From positions 124,001 through 188,000 of the forward strand of contig CAVVYJ010000001.1 of the NCBI GenBank assembly GCA_963752495.1: a DNA stretch of 64,000 nucleotides, written 5' to 3'. The notes below the pieces were generated by a model, which saw nothing but the letters and a program-made list of their open reading frames with translations, had not been told where the DNA came from and ran no database searches. The first letter of the stretch is position 1, and the number at the start of each line of letters is the position of its first letter. This stretch comes from CAVVYJ01 sp963752495 (GTDB lineage Bacteria; Pseudomonadota; Gammaproteobacteria; Burkholderiales; Methylophilaceae). This document shows, in pieces, positions 17,646 through 27,259 of the stretch. Made by a program: the position numbers and the translations under genes.

Positions 17646-17683
17646 AAAAGTGGGTTCAGCGAATACTGAACCCACTTTTTTTT
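17646..17683 (+). terminator. Rho-independent terminator after tsf
   Basis: A 14-bp perfect stem, AAAAGTGGGTTCAG (17646-17659) with CTGAACCCACTTTT (17666-17679), has a six-base loop and a T run. It is the strongest terminator in the window. Confidence 0.92.
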
Positions 17684-17695
17684 GGCCAACTTTCT

Positions 17696-17725
17696 TTGGT
17701 GCTTGGTCCTTTTTATGATTAAAAT
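17696..17725 (+). promoter_or_regulatory. Possible pyrH promoter
   Basis: TTGGTG at 17696-17701 and TAAAAT at 17720-17725 are 18 bases apart and follow the tsf terminator, where a new promoter is needed for pyrH-frr. Confidence 0.35.
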
Positions 17726-17752
17726 AGGCAAACTTAAATTGTTAGGAAAATA

Positions 17753-18469
17753 ATGGCTAAACCCGCTTATAAACGTATACTTCTTAAGCTTTCTGGTGAG
17801 GCGCTGATGGGCGAAGATGCGTACGGCATTAATCGTAAAACGATAACCGACATCGTTGCGCAAATTAAAGAAATCGTGGATTTAGGTGTGCAAGTGGGTG
17901 TTGTGATTGGCGGTGGCAATATTTTCCGTGGAATGGCACCCGCGGCGGCTGGGATGGACAGGGCCACGGCAGACTACATGGGCATGCTGGCCACGGTGAT
18001 GAATGCGATGGCTCTGCAAGATGCAATGCGAAATATTGGACTTAATGCGCGTGTACAAAGCGCGCTGAATATCGAGCAAGTAGCAGAACCATACATTCGC
18101 GGTAAAGCGATTCGATATTTAGAAGAAGGGCGCGTTGTTATATTTGGCGCAGGCACAGGCAATCCGTTTTTTACTACCGATACCGCAGCTGCATTGCGTG
18201 GCATGGAGATTAATGCGGAAATTGTGTTAAAAGCTACCAAAGTAGACGGCATTTATACGGATGACCCCAAGAAGAACAAAGGTGCCAAACGTTATGAAAC
18301 AGTCACTTTTGATGAGGCGATTAATAAAAATTTGAAGGTAATGGATGCCACTGCGCTCACATTATGCCGCGACCAAAATTTACCTATCTGCGTGTTTAGC
18401 ATTTTCAAGCAGGACGGCCTAAAGCGCGTTATTATGGGTGAAAACGAAGGTACGAAAGTCGTTCAATAG
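17753..18469 (+). CDS. pyrH: UMP kinase
   Basis: Hexameric amino-acid-kinase-fold enzyme that phosphorylates UMP to UDP. It has 238 residues with LLKLSGEALMG at the N-terminus, VGVVIGGGNIFRG, and FGAGTGNPFFTTDTAAALR for nucleotide binding. TTAGGAAAATA precedes the ATG. It lies between tsf and frr as in most proteobacteria. Confidence 0.97.
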   Translation: MAKPAYKRILLKLSGEALMGEDAYGINRKTITDIVAQIKEIVDLGVQVGVVIGGGNIFRGMAPAAAGMDRATADYMGMLATVMNAMALQDAMRNIGLNARVQSALNIEQVAEPYIRGKAIRYLEEGRVVIFGAGTGNPFFTTDTAAALRGMEINAEIVLKATKVDGIYTDDPKKNKGAKRYETVTFDEAINKNLKVMDATALTLCRDQNLPICVFSIFKQDGLKRVIMGENEGTKVVQ

Positions 18470-18485
18470 TTTGTTGGAGAAAGTA

Positions 18486-19043
18486 ATGTTAGAAGAAATC
18501 AAAAAAACTGCTGACCAAAAGATGCAGAAATCATTAGAAGCACTTAAAAACGATTTGGCGAAAGTGCGAACTGGTCGCGCGCACACTGGGCTTTTGGATC
18601 ACGTCATGGTGGATTATTACGGCTCTATGGTTGCTGTTAATCAGGTGGCAAATGTGAATTTAGGCGATGCCCGCACAATCAACGTACAACCTTACGAAAA
18701 AAACATGATTGGTAAGGTAGAGAAAGCGATTCGCGATAGCGATTTAGGGCTGAATCCTGCCACCAATGGCGATGTGATACGTGTACCAATGCCAATGTTA
18801 ACGGAAGAGCGTCGCCGTGATTTGACTAAAATTGTGCGCACTGAAGGCGAAAATGCTAAAGTCGCAATTCGTAATGTGCGACGTGACGCGAATGACGCAC
18901 TAAAAAAGATGATTAAAGATAAAGAGATTTCTGAAGATGACGAGCGTCGCGCGCAAGATGAAGTACAGAAAATGACGGACAAAGCGGTGGCAGAAGTAGA
19001 TAAACTGCTTCAAGTCAAAGAAGCTGATTTAATGGCTGTTTAA
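18486..19043 (+). CDS. frr: Ribosome recycling factor
   Basis: Splits post-termination ribosomes together with EF-G. The protein is 185 residues from ATG 18486, starting MLEEIKKTADQKMQKSLEALK, with KVRTGRAHTGLLD and the NVRRDAND segment of the helical domain. An in-frame start at 18438 would overlap pyrH by 32 bases and is unlikely; TTGGAGA sits just before 18486. Confidence 0.96.
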   Translation: MLEEIKKTADQKMQKSLEALKNDLAKVRTGRAHTGLLDHVMVDYYGSMVAVNQVANVNLGDARTINVQPYEKNMIGKVEKAIRDSDLGLNPATNGDVIRVPMPMLTEERRRDLTKIVRTEGENAKVAIRNVRRDANDALKKMIKDKEISEDDERRAQDEVQKMTDKAVAEVDKLLQVKEADLMAV

Positions 19044-19055
19044 ACGAGGTTACAT

Positions 19056-19853
19056 TTGCGCCTATTTCCAAAGAGCTTGTTTGCCAGCTCGACAAAAGCC
19101 ATTCCAATTTCAAATGAGATTCCCAATCATATTGCAGTGATTATGGACGGAAATGGCCGATGGGCGCGTAAGCGTTTTCTACCCCGTGTTGCAGGGCACA
19201 AAAGTGGCGTTGAGACTGTGCGCGAGCTTGTAAAGTATTGTGCAGAGCTCAATGTGAAATATCTTACGCTTTTTGCCTTTAGCAGTGAGAATTGGCGCAG
19301 ACCAGAAGAAGAAGTTTCATTTTTGATGGGACTTTTTATGGAGGCGCTAAAGCGTGAAGTGACTAAGTTGAACGATAACAATATTCGCTTAAAGCTGATT
19401 GGCGACCGAAGTCGGTTCAATAAAAGCCTAATTAAGCAAATCACTGCTTCAGAAAAACTTACCTCAAAAAACACCGGATTAACGCTGACTATCGCGGCAA
19501 ATTATGGCGGGCGCTGGGATGTGCTACAGGCAGCCAATCGTATGATGAAGTCTATGCAAGCTGATACTAATGGCGTTGAGCATGGCGAATTTGCGGAAGA
19601 AGATCTGACTCCGTTTCTTTCTATGTACTACGCACCCGAGCCAGATTTGTTTATACGCACAGGCGGCGAAAAACGTATGAGTAATTTCTTGCTTTGGCAG
19701 TTGGCGTACACCGAACTTTATTTTACAGACACATTGTGGCCAGACTTTGATAAAGAAGCCTTCGATGCTGCAATTAAATCCTATCAACAACGAGAACGTA
19801 GATTTGGGCGAACAAGCGAGCAGCTTGGCGAGCCAGTAGAAAAGAGTACATAG
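19056..19853 (+). CDS. uppS: Undecaprenyl diphosphate synthase (cis-prenyltransferase)
   Basis: Makes the C55 lipid carrier for peptidoglycan and O-antigen from FPP and IPP. It has 265 residues with the catalytic MDGNGRWA, ENWRRPEEEV and the RTGGEKRMSNFLLWQLAYTE region. The start is TTG at 19056, with GAGGT at 19046-19050. About 20 residues precede the conserved core, slightly longer than usual. The cdsA ATG follows four bases after the stop. Confidence 0.96.
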   Translation: MRLFPKSLFASSTKAIPISNEIPNHIAVIMDGNGRWARKRFLPRVAGHKSGVETVRELVKYCAELNVKYLTLFAFSSENWRRPEEEVSFLMGLFMEALKREVTKLNDNNIRLKLIGDRSRFNKSLIKQITASEKLTSKNTGLTLTIAANYGGRWDVLQAANRMMKSMQADTNGVEHGEFAEEDLTPFLSMYYAPEPDLFIRTGGEKRMSNFLLWQLAYTELYFTDTLWPDFDKEAFDAAIKSYQQRERRFGRTSEQLGEPVEKST

Positions 19854-19857
19854 CAAC

Positions 19858-20688
19858 ATGCTTAAGACCCGTATTATTACCGCCCTTGTACTATTCGCAG
19901 CGTTTATCCCTGCGCTCTTTATGTTCTCTTCGGAGGCCTGGGCGGTAGCGATGTTGGCAATATCGTTGTTAGCGATATACGAGTGGGGAACTATTATCAA
20001 ATTAAACCAATTTGAGCTGTTTGCATATACGGCAATATGTACTGTCTTGGGTGTTTTAGCGGTGATGCTGATGAAGAAGTTTGGCTTCCACTGGTTCTTT
20101 TATAGGTCATTGATTGCATTTTTGATAGCGACTATATTTTGGAGTCTAGTTATACCTGTGTGGCTGAATCAACGTTTTGTTATTGGCAATAAGCTTTTAA
20201 TGGCTTTGCTAGGAGTATTGCTGATAGCGCCGCTTTGGCTGGCATTAATTTGCGCAAGAGGTGCTGATCCTAGGCTGTTGTTGATTCTTCTTTCTACAAT
20301 ATGGATAGCCGATAGCGCAGCGTATTTTGCAGGTAAAAATTTCGGCAAAAATAAACTTGCTCCCACTATAAGCCCAGGCAAAACGTGGGAGGGCGTGTTT
20401 GGCGCGCTTTTGGCGGTAACTCTTTTTGCGGGAGTGCTGCACTTGTGGTTTGATGTAAATAACATGGCTGTATTTCCCTTGTTGTGGATGGTGACGATTT
20501 TCGGCGTGATAGGTGACTTATTCGAATCACTTATGAAGCGTCAGGCCAACATTAAGGATAGCGGTGATTTACTGCCTGGTCACGGCGGCATTTTAGATCG
20601 TATTGACGGACTGATTCCAAGTTTACCTATCGGCATTATGGCGATTTATGCATATAACTATGCTGTCGTCACTGGAGTGGTGCGCTAA
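19858..20688 (+). CDS. cdsA: Phosphatidate cytidylyltransferase
   Basis: Inner-membrane enzyme making CDP-diacylglycerol, the precursor of all phospholipids. It has 276 residues, mostly hydrophobic with about eight membrane segments. The family signature near the C-terminus reads KDSGDLLPGHGGILDRIDG. SPGKTWEGVFG is a second conserved loop. It is directly followed by dxr. Confidence 0.95.
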   Translation: MLKTRIITALVLFAAFIPALFMFSSEAWAVAMLAISLLAIYEWGTIIKLNQFELFAYTAICTVLGVLAVMLMKKFGFHWFFYRSLIAFLIATIFWSLVIPVWLNQRFVIGNKLLMALLGVLLIAPLWLALICARGADPRLLLILLSTIWIADSAAYFAGKNFGKNKLAPTISPGKTWEGVFGALLAVTLFAGVLHLWFDVNNMAVFPLLWMVTIFGVIGDLFESLMKRQANIKDSGDLLPGHGGILDRIDGLIPSLPIGIMAIYAYNYAVVTGVVR

Positions 20689-21903
20689 TTGCAAAACACT
20701 AATAGACAAAATGTAAGTATTTTAGGCAGTACTGGCACTATCGGCCAGCAGACGTTAGATGTCATCGCGCGACATCCGGATGCCTATAACGTCTATGCGC
20801 TTGCTGCCAATTCCAATGTAAGTGGGCTTGTTAAACAGTGCGTTGAGAATAGCCCTAAGTTTGCTGTTTTGCTGGATGAAAATGCTGCCATTGAGTTGGC
20901 AAATCAACTTAAGGCGCTTAATTGCAAAACTCAAGTGTTATCTGGCATGGCTGGCCTGGAACAAGTATCGAGCGACAACAATGTAGACACGGTGATGGCT
21001 GCGATTGTGGGTGCGGCGGGCTTAAGGCCTGCAATGGCGGCTGCGCGTGCCGGCAAGCGCATTTTACTTGCAAACAAAGAAACCTTAGTGATGGCTGGCA
21101 GTTTGTTTATGCAAGCGGTAAAGGCCGGCGGAGCAGAGTTACTGCCAATCGATAGCGAACATAATGCGATTTTTCAGGTGATGCCGCCACAGCAGCTTCA
21201 GCATTTGGCTGATGGCGGTGTACGCAAAATTATCTTAACTGCTTCTGGCGGGCCATTTAGAGGTTATTCTCAAGCACAGCTCGTACAAGTTACACCCGCG
21301 CTTGCACTAAAACACCCCAATTGGGTTATGGGTGCAAAAATCACGATTGACTCGGCAACCCTTATGAATAAAGGCTTGGAGGTCATTGAGGCGCACTGGT
21401 TATTTAATGCTAAACCTGACCAGATTGAAGTAGTGGTGCATCCACAAAGCGTGATTCATTCGATGGTGGAATATATCGATGGTAGCGTACTTGCGCAATT
21501 AGGTAACCCCGACATGCGTACTCCTATTGCCTATGCGCTTGGTTATCCAAAGCGCATTGAATCAGGCGTGGCCTCGCTCGATTTACTTAGCATTGCCAAG
21601 TTAGAGTTTGAAGCGCCAGATATGCAGCGTTTCCCGTGTTTACAGTTGGCTTTTGACGCACTGAATGCTGGCGGCACAGCGCCAACGGTGCTTAATGCAG
21701 TCAACGAAGTTGCGGTGAGTGCGTTTTTAAATGAACACATCGCGTTTACTGATATCCCAAATTTGATTTCAACCTCACTAGAAAGTATTCCTGTCGAAGC
21801 TGTCAGTTCCATTGAACATATTATCTCAGTGGATGCCCTGGCCAGAAACTTTGCGAATGACTGGATTGCCTCAGCATCTAGAATGAAGGTAAAAGTTTGC
21901 TAA
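20689..21903 (+). CDS. dxr: 1-deoxy-D-xylulose-5-phosphate reductoisomerase
   Basis: Second enzyme of the MEP isoprenoid pathway, forming MEP with NADPH. It has 404 residues with the NADPH motif LGSTGTIGQQTLDV, LANKETLVMAG and the metal-site IDSEHNAIFQ. The start is TTG immediately after the cdsA stop; GGAG lies 11 bases upstream and no better start exists in the conserved N-terminus. The last seven bases overlap rseP. Confidence 0.95.
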   Translation: MQNTNRQNVSILGSTGTIGQQTLDVIARHPDAYNVYALAANSNVSGLVKQCVENSPKFAVLLDENAAIELANQLKALNCKTQVLSGMAGLEQVSSDNNVDTVMAAIVGAAGLRPAMAAARAGKRILLANKETLVMAGSLFMQAVKAGGAELLPIDSEHNAIFQVMPPQQLQHLADGGVRKIILTASGGPFRGYSQAQLVQVTPALALKHPNWVMGAKITIDSATLMNKGLEVIEAHWLFNAKPDQIEVVVHPQSVIHSMVEYIDGSVLAQLGNPDMRTPIAYALGYPKRIESGVASLDLLSIAKLEFEAPDMQRFPCLQLAFDALNAGGTAPTVLNAVNEVAVSAFLNEHIAFTDIPNLISTSLESIPVEAVSSIEHIISVDALARNFANDWIASASRMKVKVC

Positions 21904-23288
21904 CAATTATTGCGTTTATTGTCACTATTGGCTTAATCGTTACCATACACGAATACGGTCATTTTCAAGTTGCACGCTGGTGTGGCGTAAAAGTGTTACG
22001 ATTTTCCATCGGCTTTGGTAAACCTATTTGGCAAAAAACACTGGGGAAAGACAAAACCGAGCTTGTGTTGGCGGCTATTCCACTTGGGGGTTATGTAAAG
22101 ATGCTCGATGAAAGAGAGCTTAAAGCCGATGCTGACGAAAACCCCGAACAACCACAAATTGAGTATTCCGAAACTGAGCTGAAACGCGCTTTTAATCGTC
22201 AGCACGTATTTAAGCGCATTGCGATTGTGTTAGCGGGCCCACTGGCAAATTTACTGCTGGCAATTCTGATTTATTGGATATTGCTATTACAGGGTGAAGT
22301 AGGCATGCGCCCGATAGTTGGACTAGTTAAAGATGGAAGCATAGCTGCCGAGGCTAGTTTAACTACTGGCGAGGTGATTCAAAAAATAGCTGGAAAACCA
22401 ATTAAAACATGGTCGGATGCAAGATGGGCATTACTCGAAGCTTCGTTGGACAATAAGTCTGTTAAAGTGGAAGCGATTAATAACAACAATGAGTTACACA
22501 TACATAATCTTAATTTTAAGAACATAAAAGGCGATGCGGAGATTGACGTCATGGAAAAAATTGGCGTTGAAATGTATAGACCTGAGGCTGAGGCAGTGAT
22601 TGGACAGGTTTTGTCCGCCGGAGTGGCTGAAAAAATCGGGCTTAAAGAAAATGATAGGATTTTGAGTATTGATCGTGTGCAGGTACAAAGTTGGGATGAG
22701 GTGGTGAATACGGTAAAGGCCAGCCCAAACAAAACCTTGCAGTTTGAGATAGCGCGTCAAGAAAAGACACTGAAAGTCTCAGTTAAACCAGAAGCTGTTA
22801 AAGAAGGCAATGCGACTGTTGGTAAAATTGGCGCTGGGCCAAAATTCAATCAGACTGAATTAGATAACTTACTGATTAAACAACATTACTCAGCATTTAA
22901 AAGCTTTACAAAAGCGGTTGCTAAGACTTGGCAGACCTCTATATTTAGTCTAAAAATGCTATGGTATATGGTTACCGGAAAGGCGTCTTGGAAGGGCATC
23001 AGTGGGCCGGTCACGATTGCATCCTATGCCGGGGAGAGCGCAGGGCTTGGCATAAATACATTCTTAGGATTTCTGGCGTTGGTAAGTATCAGCATCGGTG
23101 TGCTTAACCTTTTACCAATTCCTGTGTTAGATGGCGGCCATTTGATGTATTATATCGTTGAAATTATTAAAGGCTCTCCGGTATCAGAACAAACGATGCT
23201 AATGGGCCAAAAAATCGGATTTGGATTACTGGGTTTACTTATGACCGTTGCCATTTTTAATGACATCAATCGAATAATAGTGGGTTAG
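21897..23288 (+). CDS. rseP: Site-2 zinc metalloprotease RseP
   Basis: Intramembrane protease that cleaves anti-sigma-E factors and spent signal peptides. It has 463 residues with the zinc motif HEYGH near residues 18-22 in the first TM helix, tandem PDZ domains in the middle, and LPIPVLDGGHL in a C-terminal TM helix carrying the third zinc ligand. TTG at 21897 with AAGG seven bases upstream is the start. It is coupled to dxr by overlap. Confidence 0.95.
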   Translation: MLTIIAFIVTIGLIVTIHEYGHFQVARWCGVKVLRFSIGFGKPIWQKTLGKDKTELVLAAIPLGGYVKMLDERELKADADENPEQPQIEYSETELKRAFNRQHVFKRIAIVLAGPLANLLLAILIYWILLLQGEVGMRPIVGLVKDGSIAAEASLTTGEVIQKIAGKPIKTWSDARWALLEASLDNKSVKVEAINNNNELHIHNLNFKNIKGDAEIDVMEKIGVEMYRPEAEAVIGQVLSAGVAEKIGLKENDRILSIDRVQVQSWDEVVNTVKASPNKTLQFEIARQEKTLKVSVKPEAVKEGNATVGKIGAGPKFNQTELDNLLIKQHYSAFKSFTKAVAKTWQTSIFSLKMLWYMVTGKASWKGISGPVTIASYAGESAGLGINTFLGFLALVSISIGVLNLLPIPVLDGGHLMYYIVEIIKGSPVSEQTMLMGQKIGFGLLGLLMTVAIFNDINRIIVG

Positions 23289-23292
23289 CAAT

Positions 23293-25599
23293 TTGTATAC
23301 TCCGCGTATTATTTCAACTTTAATTTTTGCACTGTTTAGCCACCACGCATTTGCGCTTGAGCCGTTTGTGGTCAAAGACATTCGTGTGGAAGGCTTGCAA
23401 CGTACCGAGCCTGGCACGATATTTACTTACTTGCCTGTACAAGTTGGTGATGTAATGTCTGATGAAAAAGCGACACAGGCTATTAAATCTCTCTATGCGA
23501 CGGGGTTTTTTAAAGATGTTCGAGTGGAAGCGGAAGGTGATGTGCTTGTGGTTACGGTGCAGGAACGCTCGGCCATCGCAAAAATTGATTTTAGCGGCAA
23601 TAAATCATTCCCATCCGATAAAATGACCGAAGGTTTGAAACAAATCGGTATTTCTGAAGGCCTTATTTTTGACAAATCACAACTAGACCGTGCTGAGCAG
23701 GAAATTAAGCGTCAGTATCTAGCTACGGGCAAATATGGTGCAACGGTAAAAACCGTTGTAAGTCCATTGGAGCGAAACCGAGTTGCCGTTAGGTTTGAAA
23801 TTGAAGAAGGCGTTGTTGCAAAAATTCGAGACATTAATATTGTTGGCAATAACGCGTTTACTACGGAAGACTTGCGTGCAGAGTTTCTATTAACCACACC
23901 AAACTGGATGAGTTGGTGGAATAAAGATGATCAATATTCCAAGCAAAAACTTACAGCTGATTTAGAAACGCTCAAGTCTTTTTATATGAACCAAGGTTAC
24001 TTGGAATTCTCAATAGACTCAACACAAGTCGCCATTTCCCCTGACAAGCAAGACATTTACATTACCGTCAATGTGACTGAAGGCGAGAAATACACGATAA
24101 GTGACGCAAAATTGGCCGGGGAATTGCAGCTTCCTGAAGAAGAGTTAAAGCCACTTATCAAGCTGCAAAAAGGGGATACTTTTAACCGTCAAATGGTGAC
24201 AGAAACCAGCAAGGCGATTAGTGATAGGTTAAGTAACGAAGGCTATGCTTTCTCTAACGTGAATGCCATTCCAGAAATTAATAAAGAAGATCACACTGCC
24301 GCATTTACGTTTTTTGTTGATCCTGGCCGCCGTGTTTATGTAAGGCGAATTAATTTAACTGGCAACACGCGCACCCGCGATTCTGTGTTGCGCAGAGAGA
24401 TGCGTCAGCTTGAATCCGCTTGGTATGCAGGCGACAAAATTGATAGGTCTAAAGAGCGCCTGAATCGCCTACAATTTTTTGATAGTGTAGATATTGAAAC
24501 TCCAGCCGTGCCAGGCAGTACAGATCAGGTTGATATCAATATTAATGTGACAGAAAAATCAACCGGTAGTGTGCAATTTGGTGCAGGATTATCAAGTAGC
24601 GATGGTGTTGTGTTGGGCGTAACTGTTAGTCAGGCAAACTTTTTGGGCACAGGTAACAGAGTTAACGCGCAGGTTAACACCAGTAAAACCAATACCATAT
24701 ATTCACTATCGTATACTGACCCTTACTTTACGCCTGATGGTATCAGTCGTGGATTTGATGTGTACAGACGTGATGTTGATACTGACAACTCGGTTTCTTC
24801 AAGCATTGGCACTTATACTAGCTCATCTTACGGTGCAGGGGTTCGATTTGGCTTGCCCTTGACAGAAAAAAGCTTTCTCAGCGCTGGCCTTACGGCAGAT
24901 ATTACCAAAATTGATTTGCAAAGTGACAGCCCCAAACAGTACCTAGATTTTTGTGGTAACAGCAGTGGTTGCAATGCAAACTCAATACAAGCCAGCGTTG
25001 GCTGGACATATGACTCACGAGACAATACCTTATTTCCGAACAAAGGGGTGCTACAGCGTTTAACCGCTGAGGTTGGAGTGCCTGGACTAGATTTGGAATA
25101 TTATAAGCTTGAATATAAACACGCTTGGTACAAGGACATCTTTAAAAACGTGACTTTCTTGCTGAATGGCGAGCTTGGTTATGCAGATAGCTATGGCAGT
25201 AAAGAATACCCCTTCTTCAAAAGATTCTATGCAGGTGGCGTGAATTCGGTGCGAGGCTATGATAATGGAACTATCGGGCCTAGAGATATTGATCCTGCAA
25301 CTGGGGATGACTTTTCGGTTGGTGGCACGCGTCGTGTTGTAGGCAATGCTGAATTGTTTGTGCCTATACCGCTTATTAAAGACTCATCACAGTTCCGTTT
25401 AAGTGCCTTCGTAGATGCAGGTAATGTCTACGCAGAAAATGAATCGTTAAGTCTAGGTGAGTTAAGATATAGCGCCGGCGTTGGTGTGAGTTGGTTCTCA
25501 CCATTTGGACCACTGAAGTTAGTGCTCGCAAAACCACTAAACGAAAAAGATGGCGATCAAACCCAAACCTTACAATTTCAACTTGGGCAGCAATTTTAA
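23293..25599 (+). CDS. bamA: Outer membrane protein assembly factor BamA
   Basis: Essential Omp85 barrel that inserts beta-barrel proteins into the outer membrane. It has 768 residues: a cleavable signal peptide ending near AFA-LEP, five POTRA domains over about 22-420, and a 16-strand barrel. VRGYDNGTIGP in the barrel is the conserved VRGY loop motif. The protein ends FQLGQQF, with the terminal Phe expected of an outer-membrane barrel. Translation starts at TTG 23293, five bases after rseP. Confidence 0.96.
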   Translation: MYTPRIISTLIFALFSHHAFALEPFVVKDIRVEGLQRTEPGTIFTYLPVQVGDVMSDEKATQAIKSLYATGFFKDVRVEAEGDVLVVTVQERSAIAKIDFSGNKSFPSDKMTEGLKQIGISEGLIFDKSQLDRAEQEIKRQYLATGKYGATVKTVVSPLERNRVAVRFEIEEGVVAKIRDINIVGNNAFTTEDLRAEFLLTTPNWMSWWNKDDQYSKQKLTADLETLKSFYMNQGYLEFSIDSTQVAISPDKQDIYITVNVTEGEKYTISDAKLAGELQLPEEELKPLIKLQKGDTFNRQMVTETSKAISDRLSNEGYAFSNVNAIPEINKEDHTAAFTFFVDPGRRVYVRRINLTGNTRTRDSVLRREMRQLESAWYAGDKIDRSKERLNRLQFFDSVDIETPAVPGSTDQVDININVTEKSTGSVQFGAGLSSSDGVVLGVTVSQANFLGTGNRVNAQVNTSKTNTIYSLSYTDPYFTPDGISRGFDVYRRDVDTDNSVSSSIGTYTSSSYGAGVRFGLPLTEKSFLSAGLTADITKIDLQSDSPKQYLDFCGNSSGCNANSIQASVGWTYDSRDNTLFPNKGVLQRLTAEVGVPGLDLEYYKLEYKHAWYKDIFKNVTFLLNGELGYADSYGSKEYPFFKRFYAGGVNSVRGYDNGTIGPRDIDPATGDDFSVGGTRRVVGNAELFVPIPLIKDSSQFRLSAFVDAGNVYAENESLSLGELRYSAGVGVSWFSPFGPLKLVLAKPLNEKDGDQTQTLQFQLGQQF

Positions 25600-25683
25600 T
25601 TAAAGATTTGAATTTGAGTAGAGTTTTAATAGTAAAATTAGCGCTGATACATCTAGCGACTCAAGATGTTACGGAGAAAAGAA

Positions 25684-26187
25684 TTGAGAATTAATTTAAA
25701 AGCTTTATTTATCGCAGGATTAGCAGCTCTTTCATTAAACCTCCATGCGGCTGAGCTTAAAGTAGGTTATGTGCAAGTAGATAAGATTTTGCAAGAAGCG
25801 CCGCAAACTGCTGAGAGTGGAAAAAAACTTGAGCGCGAATTTAGTCCTCGCTCGCAAGAGCTTGATAAAATGCAAAAGCAAATCCGTGATATTGAGGCTA
25901 CGCTTGATAAAGAAGGCGTAACATTGTCTGAATCTGAGCGTCGAAGTAAAGAGCGGGATGTATCCAATTTAAAGATAGAGTTTCAGCGTAAACAACGTGA
26001 ACTACGCGAAGATATTAACCTACGCAAAAACGAAGAGCTTTCTAGCTTGCAAGATCGTATCAATAAAGCAGTTCAAACCGTGTCCGAAACGGAAGGCTAT
26101 GATTTGGTCGTATATGGCGGCGTAGCATTCGCTAGTAAAAAAATTGATATTACCGATAAAGTGTTAAAACTTTTAGGTAAAAAATAG
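25684..26187 (+). CDS. skp: Periplasmic chaperone Skp/OmpH
   Basis: Trimeric jellyfish-like chaperone that carries unfolded outer-membrane proteins to BamA. The protein has a signal peptide ending in LHAAELKV, then a long Lys/Glu/Arg-rich coiled coil (about residues 45-130), and is 167 residues from TTG 25684. An ATG at 25666 is in frame but lies before the ACGGAG ribosome binding site at 25671-25676, so TTG 25684 is preferred. It lies between bamA and lpxD, as usual. Confidence 0.92.
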   Translation: MRINLKALFIAGLAALSLNLHAAELKVGYVQVDKILQEAPQTAESGKKLEREFSPRSQELDKMQKQIRDIEATLDKEGVTLSESERRSKERDVSNLKIEFQRKQRELREDINLRKNEELSSLQDRINKAVQTVSETEGYDLVVYGGVAFASKKIDITDKVLKLLGKK

Positions 26188-26204
26188 TTTCATGGCTCAC
26201 GACT

Positions 26205-27242
26205 ATGAGTCTAAAACTATCGCTTAACCAAGTTGTAGCGCAATTAGGCGGCACAGTTTCGGGAAATTCTGATGTACTCATTCATCGAGTCGGTTCTCTG
26301 GCACTGGCACAAGCTGGCGCTATCAGCTTTTTTAACGATACCAAATACACCTCCCAGTTAAACAATACCAAGGCTAGCGCGGTTATTTTAAGGCCTGAAC
26401 ACGCTGTGCTGACTGAGCTTACAAAGATTGTAACGGATAACCCCTACGCTTACTTTGCCAAAGTATCTCAGCTATTAAACCCAGTAGAAATCGCCTCTGA
26501 TGGCGTTCATTCAAGCGCAGTTATTGATTCCACAGTGAAAATCCCAGCAAAGTGTTCTATTGGTGCTTATGTGGTGATTGAGAAAAATGTTACGCTTGGC
26601 GAAAACGTTGCTATTGGCGCTGGCAGTGTAATTGAGCATGGTTCCCATATTGGAAAAAATACGATTTTAGAGCCCAATGTCACAATCAAGCATGGCACTC
26701 ATATTGGGGAATATTGTCATTTGTTTTCTGGCGCTGTGATTGGTAACGATGGTTTTGGCTATGCCGAGCAAGAGGGCGCTTGGGTGAAAATACCGCAAGT
26801 AGGTCGCGTGGTGATAGAAAACCATGTCGATATAGGTGCGAATACAACGATCGACCGCGGAGCGATTGATGACACCGTGATAGAAGAGGGTGTAAAACTC
26901 GACAATCTTATTCAAATCGCGCACAACTGCCGCATTGGCGCGCATACGGTGATTGCTGGCTGCACAGGTATCGCTGGCAGTGCTGTTATTGGTAAGCATT
27001 GCAAAATTGGTGGTGCGGCGATGATTTTAGGCCATTTAAGCATTGCAGATAATGTCACGATATCGCCGGGCAGCATGATTATGCGTTCCATCGTCAAACA
27101 AGGCACCTACACTGCGCTTATGCCATTTCAAGAGCACGAAGCATGGCTTAAAACCGCTGCAAATATTCGCCATTTGAATCAATTAACAGATAGAATAAAA
27201 ACCTTAGAAGCCTTGATTTCTAAGCTCGCAGATAAGAAGTAA
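26205..27242 (+). CDS. lpxD: UDP-3-O-(3-hydroxyacyl)glucosamine N-acyltransferase
   Basis: Third lipid A acylation step, using acyl-ACP. It has 345 residues: an N-terminal uridine-binding domain, then a left-handed beta-helix of hexapeptide repeats from about residue 110 to 300 (for example IGENVAIGAGSVI-like repeats), and a C-terminal helix. The catalytic His region is IQIAHNCRIG. It is full length. Confidence 0.95.
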   Translation: MSLKLSLNQVVAQLGGTVSGNSDVLIHRVGSLALAQAGAISFFNDTKYTSQLNNTKASAVILRPEHAVLTELTKIVTDNPYAYFAKVSQLLNPVEIASDGVHSSAVIDSTVKIPAKCSIGAYVVIEKNVTLGENVAIGAGSVIEHGSHIGKNTILEPNVTIKHGTHIGEYCHLFSGAVIGNDGFGYAEQEGAWVKIPQVGRVVIENHVDIGANTTIDRGAIDDTVIEEGVKLDNLIQIAHNCRIGAHTVIAGCTGIAGSAVIGKHCKIGGAAMILGHLSIADNVTISPGSMIMRSIVKQGTYTALMPFQEHEAWLKTAANIRHLNQLTDRIKTLEALISKLADKK

Positions 27243-27259
27243 ACCATAGAGAGTTTAAT

